A stretch of 64,000 nt of DNA from Polytrichum commune (lineage: Eukaryota; Streptophyta; Polytrichopsida; Polytrichales; Polytrichaceae), in the NCBI GenBank assembly GCA_950295325.1, contig OX485808.1, positions 31,328,527 to 31,392,526 on the forward strand, written 5' to 3'. Positions 1 to 11,570 of this stretch are shown piece after piece. Under the pieces are notes generated by a model. The model ran no database searches. It was not told the DNA's origin and saw nothing but the letters and a program-made list of their open reading frames with translations. Position numbers and translations under genes: made by a program. The stretch's first letter is position 1, and every line of letters begins with the position of its first letter.

Positions 1-426
1 GTCCCAAGACACCTCCAAAATCATGTAGTGTGGTAACATGCCCTCAAGTGTAGTATGAAGCCATATGTGATTGGGCCCTCAATTGAATGTTTTTTCAATG
101 AATTTCTATTCATGTGGCTCCTCGCACATGATAAATCAAAGTAAACCAACGATTGTGAGCATTCAAAGTGCCATGATCTCTTTGTTTTGTGTTAGGCCTA
201 CCTCCAAGAGATGGTTTTTGAAAATAGTCCAAGTGACCATGAAACATGATCCGTTCGATGCCATGTAGGAATCCATGTAGACTTTACATCCATCTCGCAT
301 TCACATAATCCGTCGGTCCCTCAAGCGTAGTGTGAAGTGAACTTGGACCGGCTCCGCCTTGTCTACCAATGAGAGTGCTTGAAGTGTAACGGTCACGGGC
401 TCTCAGTCTCGTGTATGAAGTGGCCC
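1..426 (+). mobile_element. Harbinger-type MITE, right part (cut by window start)
   Basis: This segment aligns along its length with the repeat at 38586-39083 and shares both flanks of the MITE at 3878-4479. Its right end reads GTATGAAGTGGCCC followed by TAA, which matches the GGGCCACTTCAC terminal inverted repeat of those copies. The left end lies outside the window. The short reading frames inside it are not conserved as protein between copies, so I call no gene. Confidence 0.7.
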
Positions 427-711
427 TAATACCCCACTCACACATGGGCGAATGTCGAACATTTTGTCATTTAAAGAATTAGCCTCGCGTGTGTGAGCGC
501 AGAAAAGCTTTCAAGGCACCCAACATTTGGGTAAAGTGTTATGGTAGAAAGTCGTGACTCATACACAAGAATGAGAAACCAGTATAATTGTCACCAATCA
601 CAACCCAAGATTTGTGATGAAGATGGTAACTTGGTCTTTCATATTTTTATGTTTTAAGAGTTATCAAATGTTTTGGTAGTTGAACGTTTGTCCAACATTG
701 GAGTGCACAAG

Positions 712-2321
712 TGTGAGCCCAAAATGATGCCCACATGGGGTGATTAACTCTTCGAAACCAATTTTAGTTTGACTTTGATGTGTTATGATGATTCACAAAA
801 CATAAAAAGAGTGAAGTGTGGTGTGGATTTGACTTTAGGCATTAGGTGGTGTTGTGTGATTATTTCAAGGTTGATTTCAATAAGAGGATGCCTTGATTAT
901 GTGAGTAGGGGGTAAGGTGAGGCAAGGTGAGCTCCACGGGTTAAATGCCCACTTTTGGATCCACTTTGTTAGTTTAGGAAGAAGGAAGCTTGGTGGATGG
1001 GGATTAGTCCCTACTTTGGAGGAGAGGGTTAAAGGATTGTGATTGGGGGATGCTAATCCTCTCACCCTATCCTCACCTCTCTCTCCCTCTCTCCCTCTTT
1101 GCTACTTAAGGTGTTTTTCTCTCATTTTCCTCTCTCTCCATCAAGCGCTCTCAAGGGAGCAAGCTCTTAAGAGCTTGAGCCACGTGTGTGGGACATTAGT
1201 TATTAGTGAAGTTAATTAGTTAAGCTCTCTCTCTCAATGCCTCCCAAGTGAGGGAGCTCTTAGAGTTTAAAATTGCACGTGTTGATTAGTTAGTAGTTAG
1301 TGAAATTAGTGTGTTAGATTAGTTCATTATTTAGGAGCAAGGAAAATGAAAGAAGAAGAAAAACTTAGAAAACATGTGATTAGGGAATGAGAGAGTTTGG
1401 ATTAAGGTGCAACTAGTAGTTGGGATACCCATTCGGGTATTGTAACTCCATGGACTTAGACGCAGCTGGGCTGCTGGTGGGTTAGACCACACCGAGACTG
1501 TGGCGAAGGCAGCTGGGCTGCTGGTGGGTTAGACCACACCGAGACTGGGCGAAAGCAGCTGGGCTGGTGGGTTAGACCACACCGAGACTGTGGCGAAGGC
1601 AGCTGGGCTGCTGGTGGGTTAGACCACACCGAGACTGGGCGAAAGCAGCTGGGCTGGTGGGTTAGACCACACCGAGACTGGGCGAAAGCAGCTGGGCTGC
1701 TGGTGGGTTAGACCCCCCGAGACTGTGGCGAAGGCAGCTGGGCTGCTGGGGTTAGACCATACCGAGACTGTGGCCGAAGGCAGCTGGGCTACTTAGCAAC
1801 AAGTCATTTTAGACCATCTAGGGGTTAGCAAGGCTAGCTCAATTAGTAAGTATTAGCACATAAAAAACTAAATCACATTAGGCCATTTTTAGTGGTGGCT
1901 AAGGAGTTAGATTCATTTAGGCTAGTTGGTGCCACGTGTGGGTTTGTATGAGTGTGTTTAACCATTGAGAAAAGTGTTTTTCAACACTTGCACCTCTTGG
2001 TCAAAATAACTCACTTGCATTATTAATGGAGAATGTGGAAGATTCTTGCAATGGCAAGAAAAAGGAAGTGAAGATTAAATGAGCGAGGGGAATGTCCTTA
2101 AGGGCGTGTGTGGCTAAAGCCGCGGGTTGGACTCTTGAGAAAGCCAACTCTACCACAAGCCAAGAGGCTAACATTAATAAAGCACAATGAGTGGAAACAA
2201 TATGTGTTCTTTTGGACATAAAAATTACTTTGCACATGGTTCAAGGTTGTAAGAGATACATGTGATTCTCAAAGCCATCACCCGGACTAGGACGCTTAAG
2301 GGTGGTGGATTTGGCCTCACA
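712..2321 (+). mobile_element. Solo LTR, copy 1 (Gypsy/Copia class unresolved)
   Basis: The segment begins TGTGAGCCCAAAATG and ends GGCCTCACA, so the termini form the 6-bp inverted repeat TGTGAG/CTCACA usual for LTRs. It aligns end to end with 39783-41364 and at both ends with 8426-10069. A CT-rich leader and a TATA-like CTACTTAAGG lie near 1080-1115. The block with GGACTAGGACGC near 2283 is the most conserved part. No primer-binding site or gag-pol follows, so it looks like a solo LTR. The flanks are ACAAG and TAAAG, a poor match, so the target duplication has decayed or the copy is recombinant. Confidence 0.75.
1459..1795 (+). repeat. Tandem array inside LTR copy 1, about 47-bp unit
   Basis: About seven copies of a GC-rich unit carrying GCAGCTGGGCTGCTGG and TTAGACCACACCGAGACTG occur in a row. 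Units are 42-47 bp, some with short internal deletions. The array sits where LTR copy 3 carries a different array (about 85-bp unit), so this part of the LTR is hypervariable. Confidence 0.9.
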
Positions 2322-3227
2322 TAAAGGTGGTTCCTCAACTTGCGGGAGGGTCCTTTAACGTTAGACAATTGCCATGTGCGTGTGGGCTGTAAACTAGGTG
2401 CACATATTTAGGTTTGTAACCCACTTTGGAGATCTAAAACTAAGGACACAATAGACACACAGGATAGTATGTTACATGGTCTGCCAGTAAATAAAAAACC
2501 AAGTGGAGACATAGCATAACCTATGTGCACGAATGGCAAATATTATAGTTTACTACAAAATGACATAAATAATTGAATGGAGACTCCGACATAGATAAGG
2601 TTGTGGATACTATATAATTGAATCTCTTGTTTGTTCTCCACATGTGGGGAGCCTTCAAAGGATGTGAAGCAAGTGAATTGATCCACCTACACAATATAGC
2701 TCTTACAATTACGACACATGTGCACATTGAAATGAATCGTTATGTATTTACCGCTCGTAAGTCTTCTTGCTACTCTTGGGAGGTTTATTTGCTAACAAAG
2801 GACAAGGCTTGAGAGTTGCATGAGATTGTATTAGGCAGATGGTAGAGATGCCGTCGATATCAAAATTGATTGAGATGATGCCTAATTTTATTTAGGAAGT
2901 TGATGACTACTATATATAAAAGGTCCAATCATACAAATGTGTCAATCGACTTCGTGTCAACAATTTTGCTTCATGAATGTTTCATAAAGCAAGGTTGCAA
3001 ATCTCATTTTACAACTCATCTTGAAAATACAAAAAAATCATAGGGATAATAAGGGTTATGGGTCAATTCATTGATATCAAATTATGCTAAATGATATGTA
3101 GACCGACCCCCTACTGCAAGTGGGCTTAGGGGACCCATTATTAGAATCAAAACGCATTCACCTCTCTTATTCCATCAAGAAAGAAGAAGAATCACAACAT
3201 TGCCATGGACTCCACTACATATTGTAT
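2322..3227. other. No gene recognised
   Basis: AT-rich DNA between LTR copy 1 and the MITE at about 3228. Short open frames on both strands overlap each other and show no recognisable protein. Nothing else is seen. Confidence 0.5.
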
Positions 3228-3425
3228 TTAGTGCCACCAATTTTATGTGTTTTGCTTATTACCAATTGTAAACAACCCATGGAGTGTCCACCAACACTAA
3301 AAGTAAACCTAACATTATTTGTTATTCCTTGTTAAAAAAGATGGGCATTCTATATTTACGATATTACAAAAATATTCACTTCCTAAGTGAATTTTCACTC
3401 ATATTTCAATCATCATTCAATGCAT
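3228..3425 (-). mobile_element. Diverged copy of the palindromic-end MITE family
   Basis: The internal order of motifs (CCACCAA, TTGTAAAC, AACATTATTTGT, ATTCCTTGT, then AAGTGA and TTCAATCATC) follows that of the copy at 49527-49890, in the same orientation. It is therefore inverted relative to 32517-32879 and 50244-50631. The terminal CACTAAAT motifs are lost, so the boundaries are approximate. Confidence 0.55.
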
Positions 3426-3877
3426 GCATGTTAGGATGCTAAATAAATGTTGCTTCAATAATTGGCAATAATTTCATCCATGACAAAACTTGTATAATTA
3501 TCTAGTGACTTTAAACACAACATTAAGTGTAGTAAAAGAAAGCATTCAAAAATAGCAATACTAAAATAGCAATCTGCAATCATCATGTGAAGAAACACGT
3601 GAAAGTATGTGGGTCTTAATGCGTAGTCACTCCTTTTAAAGGGACACTAATATTTAAGTGGTATATGGATATATACCAAAAATGACATATGTCATGATGG
3701 AGTGTGTGCTTGACACATAGACGTTGTTTTAAATTCATCGATTAACACATTTGGATAGACCTATATGATCAATAAAAGAGAGTGAGATTCTTCACTATGA
3801 CATTTAAAATTTGGTTGTAGAAGTTGAAACGACAATCTTTATGACTCACAGTTGCTAACATGACAAGACACTTCTTA

Positions 3878-4479
3878 GGGCCACTTCACGCATGAGCCAA
3901 GAGCCGTGACCTTGTAATGGTGAGGACCCTTGACTCTCATCCAAAGGTTGTACCATGGGTGTTGGGAAAGCCATTTTATGTAGTCTTGGGCCCTCAAGAA
4001 TAGTGTGAAGTGAGAACGAACCATGTTGCGGGAGCATTGCGTATTTTGTTGGCGGAAAAAGAGGGGAGGATTTGGTTTAATATAATATGTCTCCAAGTTT
4101 ATCAATTTAAGATAATTATTTGGTGGTGTTTGTTTGTCCTAGAATCTGTCCTGGAATGTGTTATGGAATTTGCCATGCAGTCTGTCCTGAAATTTGTCAT
4201 GTTGGAAAAAATATTAAAAAAGTCATGGTCTCCCGGAATTTGCGTCAAGCCCACCTCTTGGAGGTGGGTCTCACGCAAATTCTGGTAGACCATGCACCCT
4301 TATCCACAACCAACCATGTAGGACTCCATGTAGACTTTTCATCCACGAACTTTTCATTGGGCCTTTAGGCCTTCACCTCCTAGTGTGAAGTGTACTTGGA
4401 CGGTCTCCGCCTTTTCGACCAATGAGAGCTCTTACATTGCCATGGTCAAGGGCCTTCAACCTTGTGTGTGAAGTGGCCC
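3878..4479 (+). mobile_element. Harbinger/Tourist-type MITE with TTA duplications
   Basis: The left end GGGCCACTTCACGCATGAG and the right end CTTGTGTGTGAAGTGGCCC are inverted repeats. TTA stands immediately outside each (3875-3877 and 4480-4482), the 3-bp target duplication typical of PIF/Harbinger elements. The family recurs at 1-426 and 38586-39083. No transposase is encoded. Confidence 0.85.
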
Positions 4480-4942
4480 TTAGTCTAAATCAACCGTTGA
4501 CTTTTTGTGTGGAATGTCCCCACAATAAGACCATATAGTTCATGCTAATTATGTACATGTTCTTTATGTTAGATGATTTGAAATATTTGTCAAACTCTTT
4601 CCGATTACTTCGCATGTCAAGAAGAATAGATGATCTTGCAAACAACAAGCTCTCATTAGTATCTATGAGAACCCGAATCGGACTTTAAAAATGTGTTGGG
4701 GTTATTCAATGATACTTTAAAACAAGAAGGAGCCACGATCGCATACAAGTTGGGCAATGCTTTAAACTCTCAATTACAGCCAATTTCATCTCCTAGTGAT
4801 GTGGCAAAAAGCAGGCCCCACCTCGTCACAAACACTTAACTTAGGGTCGGTTTACACTATGGACCGCGAAGTTGGACCAGAGCATTGTAAGATCGTTGAT
4901 TAGCTGCTGAACTCGTCCCCACACCACTTCGGTTTACACTTA

Positions 4943-7187
4943 GGGCCGGTTTACACTACGGTGGAGAAGGCCTCCGGTCGGTCAAGAATGCTTGGCCAAG
5001 ACATGGTTATATGAGGCAAATGGTGGATGTGCCCGAGAAGAATTAAAGGCAATAAAATATTTCTTAAGGAGTCTTGACCGGTTGAAGTCTAAACACCTAG
5101 AGGAGAAGTTTAGCGGAGAAGCCCACCGGAGAAGTCCACCGGTGAAGAGAAGTTCACCTAATGGTGAAGATTTTTTGTGATAAAAAAACCATAATTCTCT
5201 ACATTCACATTGTATCAAAAGATTTCAACAAGAATTGTGTTCATAAGAATTGTGTAATATAATGTTCAATTTTATTTAAAAGATAATGAAAATTGCCAAA
5301 TTGCCAATTGTCAAGTTTGGCCATGTAGGAAATAAATGTCTCCTTGGGTGTTTAAGAATGAAGAGGGGAAAACCCATACACATTGGACAAAGCACTACTC
5401 TTTGGTATTATTTAAGACAAGCTCTCCTCTTAATCATCCTCATCAATTTCTCTCTTCTTATCTTTGATCTTCAATCCTCGGGGGGTGCACCTTTCATTAA
5501 AACCTAGAATCACGTGCGTTCACTGCATACTCTAAAAACCCCCTATATACAAGTTATTTTTTGTGAAATGAAGTAATACACATACAATTGCAACAATAAA
5601 TATACAAGTAACAATATGTATACACAAAAAAAACATCCATTCATATATAGTCATTAACATAAGTATACAAATATATTTTTGAACAATAATCAACCCCTAT
5701 AATATGTATAACAAAATATCCTAGGTTTCATCAGCAAAGTCGTTGAAAACTTTTTCATCTCCCGGATGTAACTCATAAACATTTGATTCACCAATATATG
5801 TCATTATAGCCAATGCAATTATTGTCTCTAAGTCTACCATCAAATGATCAGTAAGATCATATGTCCACTTGTTGTTAGCCCCTTTTTGATACCAACATAA
5901 ACCAATCTCCACGTTTGATGGACGGTCCATCAAGTCAATCGGATCCCTATACTCCACCCCACGATTACCAAACTTCCTCCGCATCCTATAAACTCTCCCA
6001 ACAAACCAAACCTTAACTCGAGTAAATTTTTTTGGCCTACCTCGTTTTTTCACAATTTTAGCTTCAGGTGTGTTCAAAAAACACACAACACAATCACAAC
6101 CAAGCTTTAACAAAGTGTCATGGTTTCCAACACTCATGAGTTTAGGCTTCATATATAATATGCCAACTCTAATTCGAGTCAACCGATCTTTACACAAAGA
6201 AGGATTGCCATTCAATTGACTAACAAGTGTACTTTTAAAAATTCTAGACTCCCCTACCATTACATAAGCCATAGCTGACTTTGCATTTGATAGAGAGGGA
6301 ATTTCAGAACGAGGCCATGACAATGTCAGGACTTTTGGTGATTCCCACGGCAGCAGTAACCGCAGGGACGTTGAGAAGCACTGGAAGCAACAGGTGAAAG
6401 AAGGAAAAGTAAAGCAATTGTCGGCAAAAGAAGCAGGCTATGCGAGAAGAGAAAACAAAAACCTTCAGCGCCGGACAAAAAGAGAAAACAAAAACCTAGG
6501 GATGGGAGGGGAAAAGGGTCCCTGTTACTTTGAGCTGAACGAATCATTTCAGAACCTTAATACTGCCTCTTTCCCCGATATTACCTTGATACCTTGTACA
6601 TGGTTCATATTATCCTATAAGGTTGCTAACAAAAATCGTTAATCCTAGTTAATCCTAATTTCATCCAATATGAAAACTTATGATATGCAGTATAGTAACA
6701 CTACCATACAAGTACAATTATTGTATACTTTTTAAAGGCCTTCCATATATGTACGTAACTATAAATTATAACATGTATACCATTTGTATACGTAATACGG
6801 CAAGGTCCAAATCAATACCCCTCATGTGCACTCACGTATACTCGTACATGTTTAGTACAGTGCACCCCCCGAGCTTCAATCATGGATAATCGAAGATAAT
6901 CACGGTCCAGATCTGTTTTTGGAAATTAATTTTTTATTGAGTTGGGCTTCTCCGGCCTCTTGAAGCCGGACAAGAAACTCCTCCTCCGGAGAAGCCCAAC
7001 TCCAAAAAGTGCCGCCATGTAGGCGGCCATGTCATTTTATCATCCATGAGAAAAGTTCACCAGCATTGTTTTTTTCACCTACTGTAAACACCCACCGGTC
7101 AAGAGTTGCATTTTCGACCAATCACAATTGAGAAACGCCCTTTTTTTCATGACCGATGGACTTCTCCACCGTAGTGTAAACCGGCCC
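4943..7187 (-). mobile_element. 2.25-kb Harbinger-type element carrying an open frame
   Basis: The termini are perfect inverted repeats over 27 bp, beginning GGGCCGGTTTACACTACGG, with weaker matching for about ten more bases. TTA flanks both ends (4940-4942 and 7188-7190). The interior holds a 200-codon minus-strand frame at 5721-6323 and subterminal stretches rich in CCGGAGAAG and CTTCTCC motifs, including a palindrome near 6940-7005. No DDE transposase is recognisable, so it is either a non-autonomous element carrying captured host sequence or one carrying an accessory protein unknown to me. Confidence 0.8.
5721..6323 (-). CDS. Unrecognised protein inside a transposable element
   Basis: A 200-codon open frame on the minus strand. 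It begins at a TTG. The first in-frame ATG is about 18 codons later (MAYVMVGES), and the frame stays open about 38 codons upstream of the TTG without an ATG, so a 5' exon may be missing. Visible features are an AT-hook-like KKRGRPKKF at about residues 92-100, a basic FVGRVYRMRRKF stretch, a Trp- and Tyr-containing central part (GLCWYQKGANNKWTYDL) and an acidic C-terminus. It has no clear signal peptide. I do not recognise the family: a captured host gene fragment or an accessory Harbinger protein are both possible. Its location between perfect inverted repeats means it moves with the element. Confidence 0.45.
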   Translation of the reverse strand: MSWPRSEIPSLSNAKSAMAYVMVGESRIFKSTLVSQLNGNPSLCKDRLTRIRVGILYMKPKLMSVGNHDTLLKLGCDCVVCFLNTPEAKIVKKRGRPKKFTRVKVWFVGRVYRMRRKFGNRGVEYRDPIDLMDRPSNVEIGLCWYQKGANNKWTYDLTDHLMVDLETIIALAIMTYIGESNVYELHPGDEKVFNDFADET

Positions 7188-7646
7188 TTAGGAAAAAAAA
7201 TAGCAGAGGGACCATGGAGATCGAGGTCCCCAAAATACAATTTCCAAGGTCTAATAAATGCATAGACATGGTCCAACGGATTTTGCGGTGAGAGAGGTAA
7301 GAGAAATGGTTTGGTAGGAAAAGGCAAGGGCCCAAGGTAGAGAAATGTTGTTTTAATATATATTTAATGAAACCATTTTTGGGGGCATGTATACAACTCT
7401 TCCCACTAGGCAAGGCTCACACTTTTTAGCATCTATTTGATGTAATGAATCTTGAAAAGCAAGTCTGCCCTCTATGTGCCTAGATCATATCATAGGCCAT
7501 GAGACATACCATTTCTTCCATGCCCTACCCCTTGAACTTGCTCCCACATGTTTCATCAAACAATGCAGGACATCTAGAACTCAAGAATTTGAGTGCAGAT
7601 TTGTTTTTTTGTTCTACCAACTCAAATGTTTGGGATTTGGGGACTT

Positions 7647-7697
7647 GTAATATACCGTTGGAAAGGTCTTGAAAATACCTTTTTGACGGTATATTAC
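7647..7697. repeat. 51-bp foldback hairpin
   Basis: GTAATATACCGTTGGAAAGG and the downstream CCTTTTTGACGGTATATTAC are imperfect inverted repeats of about 21 bp separated by about 9 bp. It lies within the interrupted body of the outer Harbinger element. Its function is unknown. It is more likely a tiny foldback element than an RNA gene. Confidence 0.6.
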
Positions 7698-7833
7698 ACG
7701 CTCTAGAACATTGAAAAATTGGAGTTGCAAAACGAAAAAGAAAAAATTGTAGTCATCTAGTGACTATAGATCACGGTGGTCAAAAGAACTGCAATGGGAA
7801 AACAATTGTGCTTTTTTATCGCATAGTTTTCTA

Positions 7834-8159
7834 CTACACTAAACACGAAGTTTTGCGTTTTATACACAAAATAAGAATGCATACACTAAATATGAATAAC
7901 CCTATGAAAACAAGTGACATTAAATGCAAACTCAAACACTAAATATCAACTATGGTAATATGGGGAAGTTACATGTTTTAATTTAGTGTTAGTAAGGATA
8001 TGAAAAGAAAAGAAAAAAAATTACAAAAGGAGATTTCCAACATATCTTCTAGCAAATCTTCTAACACTAATTGTCAAAGAATTGAAAATTAGTGTTGAGT
8101 AAGATGTGGTGGTAACAACATTAAATTTAAACGAACACTAAATATCGTAATTAGTGTAG
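7834..8159 (+). mobile_element. Palindromic-end MITE, group 1 copy a
   Basis: It starts CTACACTAAAC and ends TAATTAGTGTAG, and aligns with 48036-48379 throughout (shared AACCCTATGAAA, ACACTAAATATCA, GGTAATATG, TTAGTGTTGAG). It is nested in the outer element at 4844-10206. Non-coding. Confidence 0.75.
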
Positions 8160-8425
8160 TGAGAACACAAGGTACATGTCACATGTAAATTACATTGAGC
8201 ATGTACGAATTAAATCGCTTGTTTTTTTGTAAAAAATGTTGTGAGAAGATTTGCAAGCCTCATCTTTGACACATTTAACTAGAAGTGAAGCCCAAGAGAA
8301 GCCAAGAGAATGGTCAAACTTGAATTTATATCAACACTACCTTTTTTGGGCATGTATTCAAAATAACCAGCACATTCGTTTTTTGGTGCATGGTCATTCT
8401 TCTTGTCCACATTCCGTTTACACCT

Positions 8426-10069
8426 TATGAGCCCAAATAGTGTAATCATATGTGTTGTTACGTTTAGAAAATGCTAGACTTAGGATTTAAGGTTTTCAAC
8501 TATTACACGAAATATAAAAAGAGTGTTGGGATTGGTTTTGATTTGTATTAAGGATTAAGTCCGCGTGTTGGTATTTAACACGCGGAGGTAATGTGAGTGG
8601 TTTATGAGTTAAAGAGGGCGGAAATAAGACTTAGGCTTAGGAGGTGGGCTGGGTTTAAATGACCAATGTAGGATTGATTAGTGTTCATTTTAGGAGGGGT
8701 GCCACTGCACCCCTGGAAATTCTCGGACCTCGGACCAGACAAGGGTTAAGCGGAGGCCGTTGGCTCTCGGGAAACTCTCTCTATCTGTTGAGCAGGAGGA
8801 TGGTCGTGGCGCGGCTTGAAAACCATGGAAGGGGAGATTGAGCAGCGTGGGTGTTGTTTTGCGGTACGAGCATGGAGAATGAGGGGCCAACATCGCAATG
8901 CTAGGGGGCAGGAGGTGGCTTGAGTTTCTGAGGTAAATGCCGCTGGTCTTTGGGTTTAAGGGGACCTGGAGGTGCCAGGTTCCGCAGGATTGGAAATGGT
9001 TAGTGATTGGGAGGGACAGAGGGTCCGATTCGGCAATGCTGAGGCTGGTTCGGAGGCTGCACTCCGCACTGCTATGGATGAATTCGGGAAGGAGGGGAGT
9101 CAGGGACTCCGTCTAGCAAATGAGCAGCTCATCAAGTGAATTAGCTAGTACGCCGCCAATTCTGAAATTGGTGGTTTCAGCGCAAGAAGAAGGCTATTCA
9201 GGGCAATGTCGGAGAACACTAACACATGGGGTAACTGAGAGCTCAATTCAGTAAAGGGAGAAATCGAATTGCTAACAGAGGATCGATTCGAGGAGGCGCA
9301 AAGATTTTGGTGACAAGAGGTCAGGAAATGTGCATTCACAATGTCAACCTCTGCCTAGGAGTTGGTTGCTGCCAGAGAGGGCGGAGAGGGCACCCATGGC
9401 TGCGAATTTGAGGAGGAACAGGGGAGTGGGTTGTTGCGATCCAGCAACCACACCTTTGATTGCAGGAGCAGGGTAGGAAGGGAAGTAAGTGGGTTGGAAT
9501 GCAGGCCGAGCTAAAAAGGTCCAAGCGGGTCCAGGGATGAAGTGAGTGGGTCGCGGCCCAGAATGCAACAGCTGGGTATTATAAGGGGGCTGACAGAGTT
9601 TACTATTAGGCTGCCAACATTTACTGGGCAGAGGGTCTTGCTGGAGGCTGAGGGGCATTGGGAATTCAGGGTAGGTTGAACAACTGCCGGGCACCTTGAA
9701 GGAGGTGACAAGCCATAAAGAATTATGACATTAGGCAGACCAGTAGAGGGGATTCCTTAGGGAGGTCCATGCATTCCAGGGCGGAGGAATGGGGCTAGTG
9801 GGACATAGTTAGGACTAGGGCATTGGATTAGTTTAGAAGTAGGGTTTAAGAAGTTGTTGGATGAGTTTGGTGTGGAAATGACCATTGGGCTACCTAGTAT
9901 TTCTCAATACCTTGACCTTGGGTCAACTTAATAAAAGTTGGGTGTTCAATACTCCTGGTGTGGGAGCATTTGGAGTAGGATCTCTAGACTAAGGTGCTAA
10001 GCAAGTACATGTGAGCCATGGGCCCTCACTCAGACTACGACGCTAAAGGGTGGGGGTTTAGGGCTGACA
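8426..10069 (+). mobile_element. Solo LTR, copy 2, with CACCT target duplication
   Basis: It begins TATGAGCCCAAATAG (terminal TG mutated to TA) and ends GGGCTGACA. CACCT is present directly on both sides (8421-8425 and 10070-10074), a perfect 5-bp target duplication. The ends align with LTR copies 1 and 3, including GACTACGACGCTAAAGGGTG near 10031. The central 8700-9720 part is GC-richer and differs from the other copies. Overlapping open frames there on both strands show no recognisable protein. It is inserted in the outer Harbinger element. Confidence 0.8.
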
Positions 10070-10209
10070 CACCTACTGAGGGGCCCAGGGCTTTTAAATT
10101 TATTTTTTCAAGAAGTTGGACCATGGAAGTCAAACCATGAACTCAGACCAATGACAAAGGCCCTCTTCCATGGTCCGACTTCATGGTCCATAGTGTAAAC
10201 CAACCCTTA

Positions 10210-11377
10210 GATATATTAACATCCCACAAATTCTCCATTGACAAGAGTATAGTAAAGTAGAGTACAGTAAACATGTGTTTCGGCTTAATCAAAATTGAGT
10301 CCCACCTTGATTGAAATGCATGTACCATGTAGATTGTTGATGGGAGCCAGAGCGGGAATAGGCGCATCTAATATACACTAATAGTGTCGCGCACCTCTCC
10401 ATGAGGAGTGCCCAAAACACCATGGGCACAATTGATCCTAGTGTGGGTGAGGGCCCCGGGCGTTGGGAACACCTCCCACCCACGGAAACTAGAAAGCACG
10501 AGGGTAACGCCATCAGCTATGCGTAGCCTACGGCGTGAAGATTCTAGAATGCTCAAGAACACCTTTATCGGAGGTGTGAGCTAGGAATTATGGCAATTTG
10601 AGTGGGGCGCTGTCCCGGGACACTGCCCTGGTACAGCAAAGGCCTGGGAGTGGCTCCCGGGACTACCAAGGTTTGAGCAGGCATAACTTCCTCGATACTT
10701 GCCCGAATGGGGCTAGTGAGGACTCCATCGGCATCTAAGTGAAGCGCAGATGAAGATGAAGTGGTCGCTTGTTACCATCATAGATCACATAAGGAAGTTA
10801 TGATGGTCTGAAGCTTCTGGGGGCTTCTAGGCCCAGCGGCTAAGGGAAAATGTCTACTTGGCCCCAACTCTTGGTAGCGAGACAAAAGGTTTCTTGACGG
10901 TGGGGTAGTGTTCTCAATTTAAAGAATAAAATTACCAACAAAAAATTATAATCCGCATGAATATTATATTTCCACACGGGAAATATTTGCGTTGCCTTAT
11001 ACCTCTCTAGATCCTGCGCATAATTTCTTCAATGATCAGTTATGAGCACCTCTACTATAGTGTGGGTTACCGTTTGGAGTTACATAGTGATATAACTTTT
11101 TATCAACATTTTGTCTTTAAAGCAAGTAAGTTACATCATGTTTCTTTGATGTGCATCACCCGTGAAACTGATATGTATAGTTCTTGAATTAATTGGGCTG
11201 TATTTGTATGAATTAGGATTATTTAGACTTAATTACATTAAATCACACTTGATTACTTTGAGTGTGTATGAATACTTTGTGAAAGCAGAAAGTATTAACT
11301 AAAATGTTATAAAATGAACACCATAGAAATAAATCACTCATTTTAGTCCCATTTTAGAATGACAAAGACCCTTTGAC
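10210..11377. other. Unassigned DNA, partly GC-rich
   Basis: The part from 10380 to 10900 is clearly GC-richer than its surroundings (for example GGCGCTGTCCCGGGACACTG at about 10608) and then gives way to AT-rich sequence. Overlapping short frames show no recognisable protein. It may be part of a diverged LTR, but no termini or target duplication were found. Confidence 0.4.
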
Positions 11378-11570
11378 CGGTAAGTCACGAAATTTATAAC
11401 CTCAATGCTAATGAGGATTTTGCAATGTTTTTGACTTCCAAATTAATTACATGCTTTATTGATGGTTTCATTTCGAAAAGGAAATCCCAATCAATCATTT
11501 ACTTACTCAATGGAAGTGAACATATATATTAGATTTTGAACCTTCAAAATGAAGTGCACTCAATATGGGT
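11378..11570 (+). repeat. Dispersed repeat, copy 1
   Basis: It aligns with 18326-18520 in the same orientation: GGTAAGTCAC, CAAATTAATTA, GATGATTTCA-like and GAAATCCCAATCAAT blocks, ending GTGCACTCAATATGGG. No coding capacity is seen. Confidence 0.7.

Larger units (their letters stand above)
4844..10206 (+). mobile_element. Outer Harbinger-type element, split by three nested insertions
   Basis: The left end GGGTCGGTTTACACTATGG and the right end (10185-10206) are inverted repeats of 22 bp with one mismatch. TTA flanks both ends (4841-4843 and 10207-10209). The body is interrupted by the 2.25-kb element at 4943-7187, the small MITE at 7834-8159 and the solo LTR at 8426-10069. Removing the inserts restores alignment to the related copy at about 48831-49378: TTCGGTTTACA joins GACCATGGAGATCGAGG across the first insert, and ACACCT joins GGGGCCC across the LTR. 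Confidence 0.85.

Noticed and set aside
9344-9711. Proline-rich minus-strand frames
   Set aside because: They lie inside solo LTR copy 2 and are not shared with the other LTR copies.
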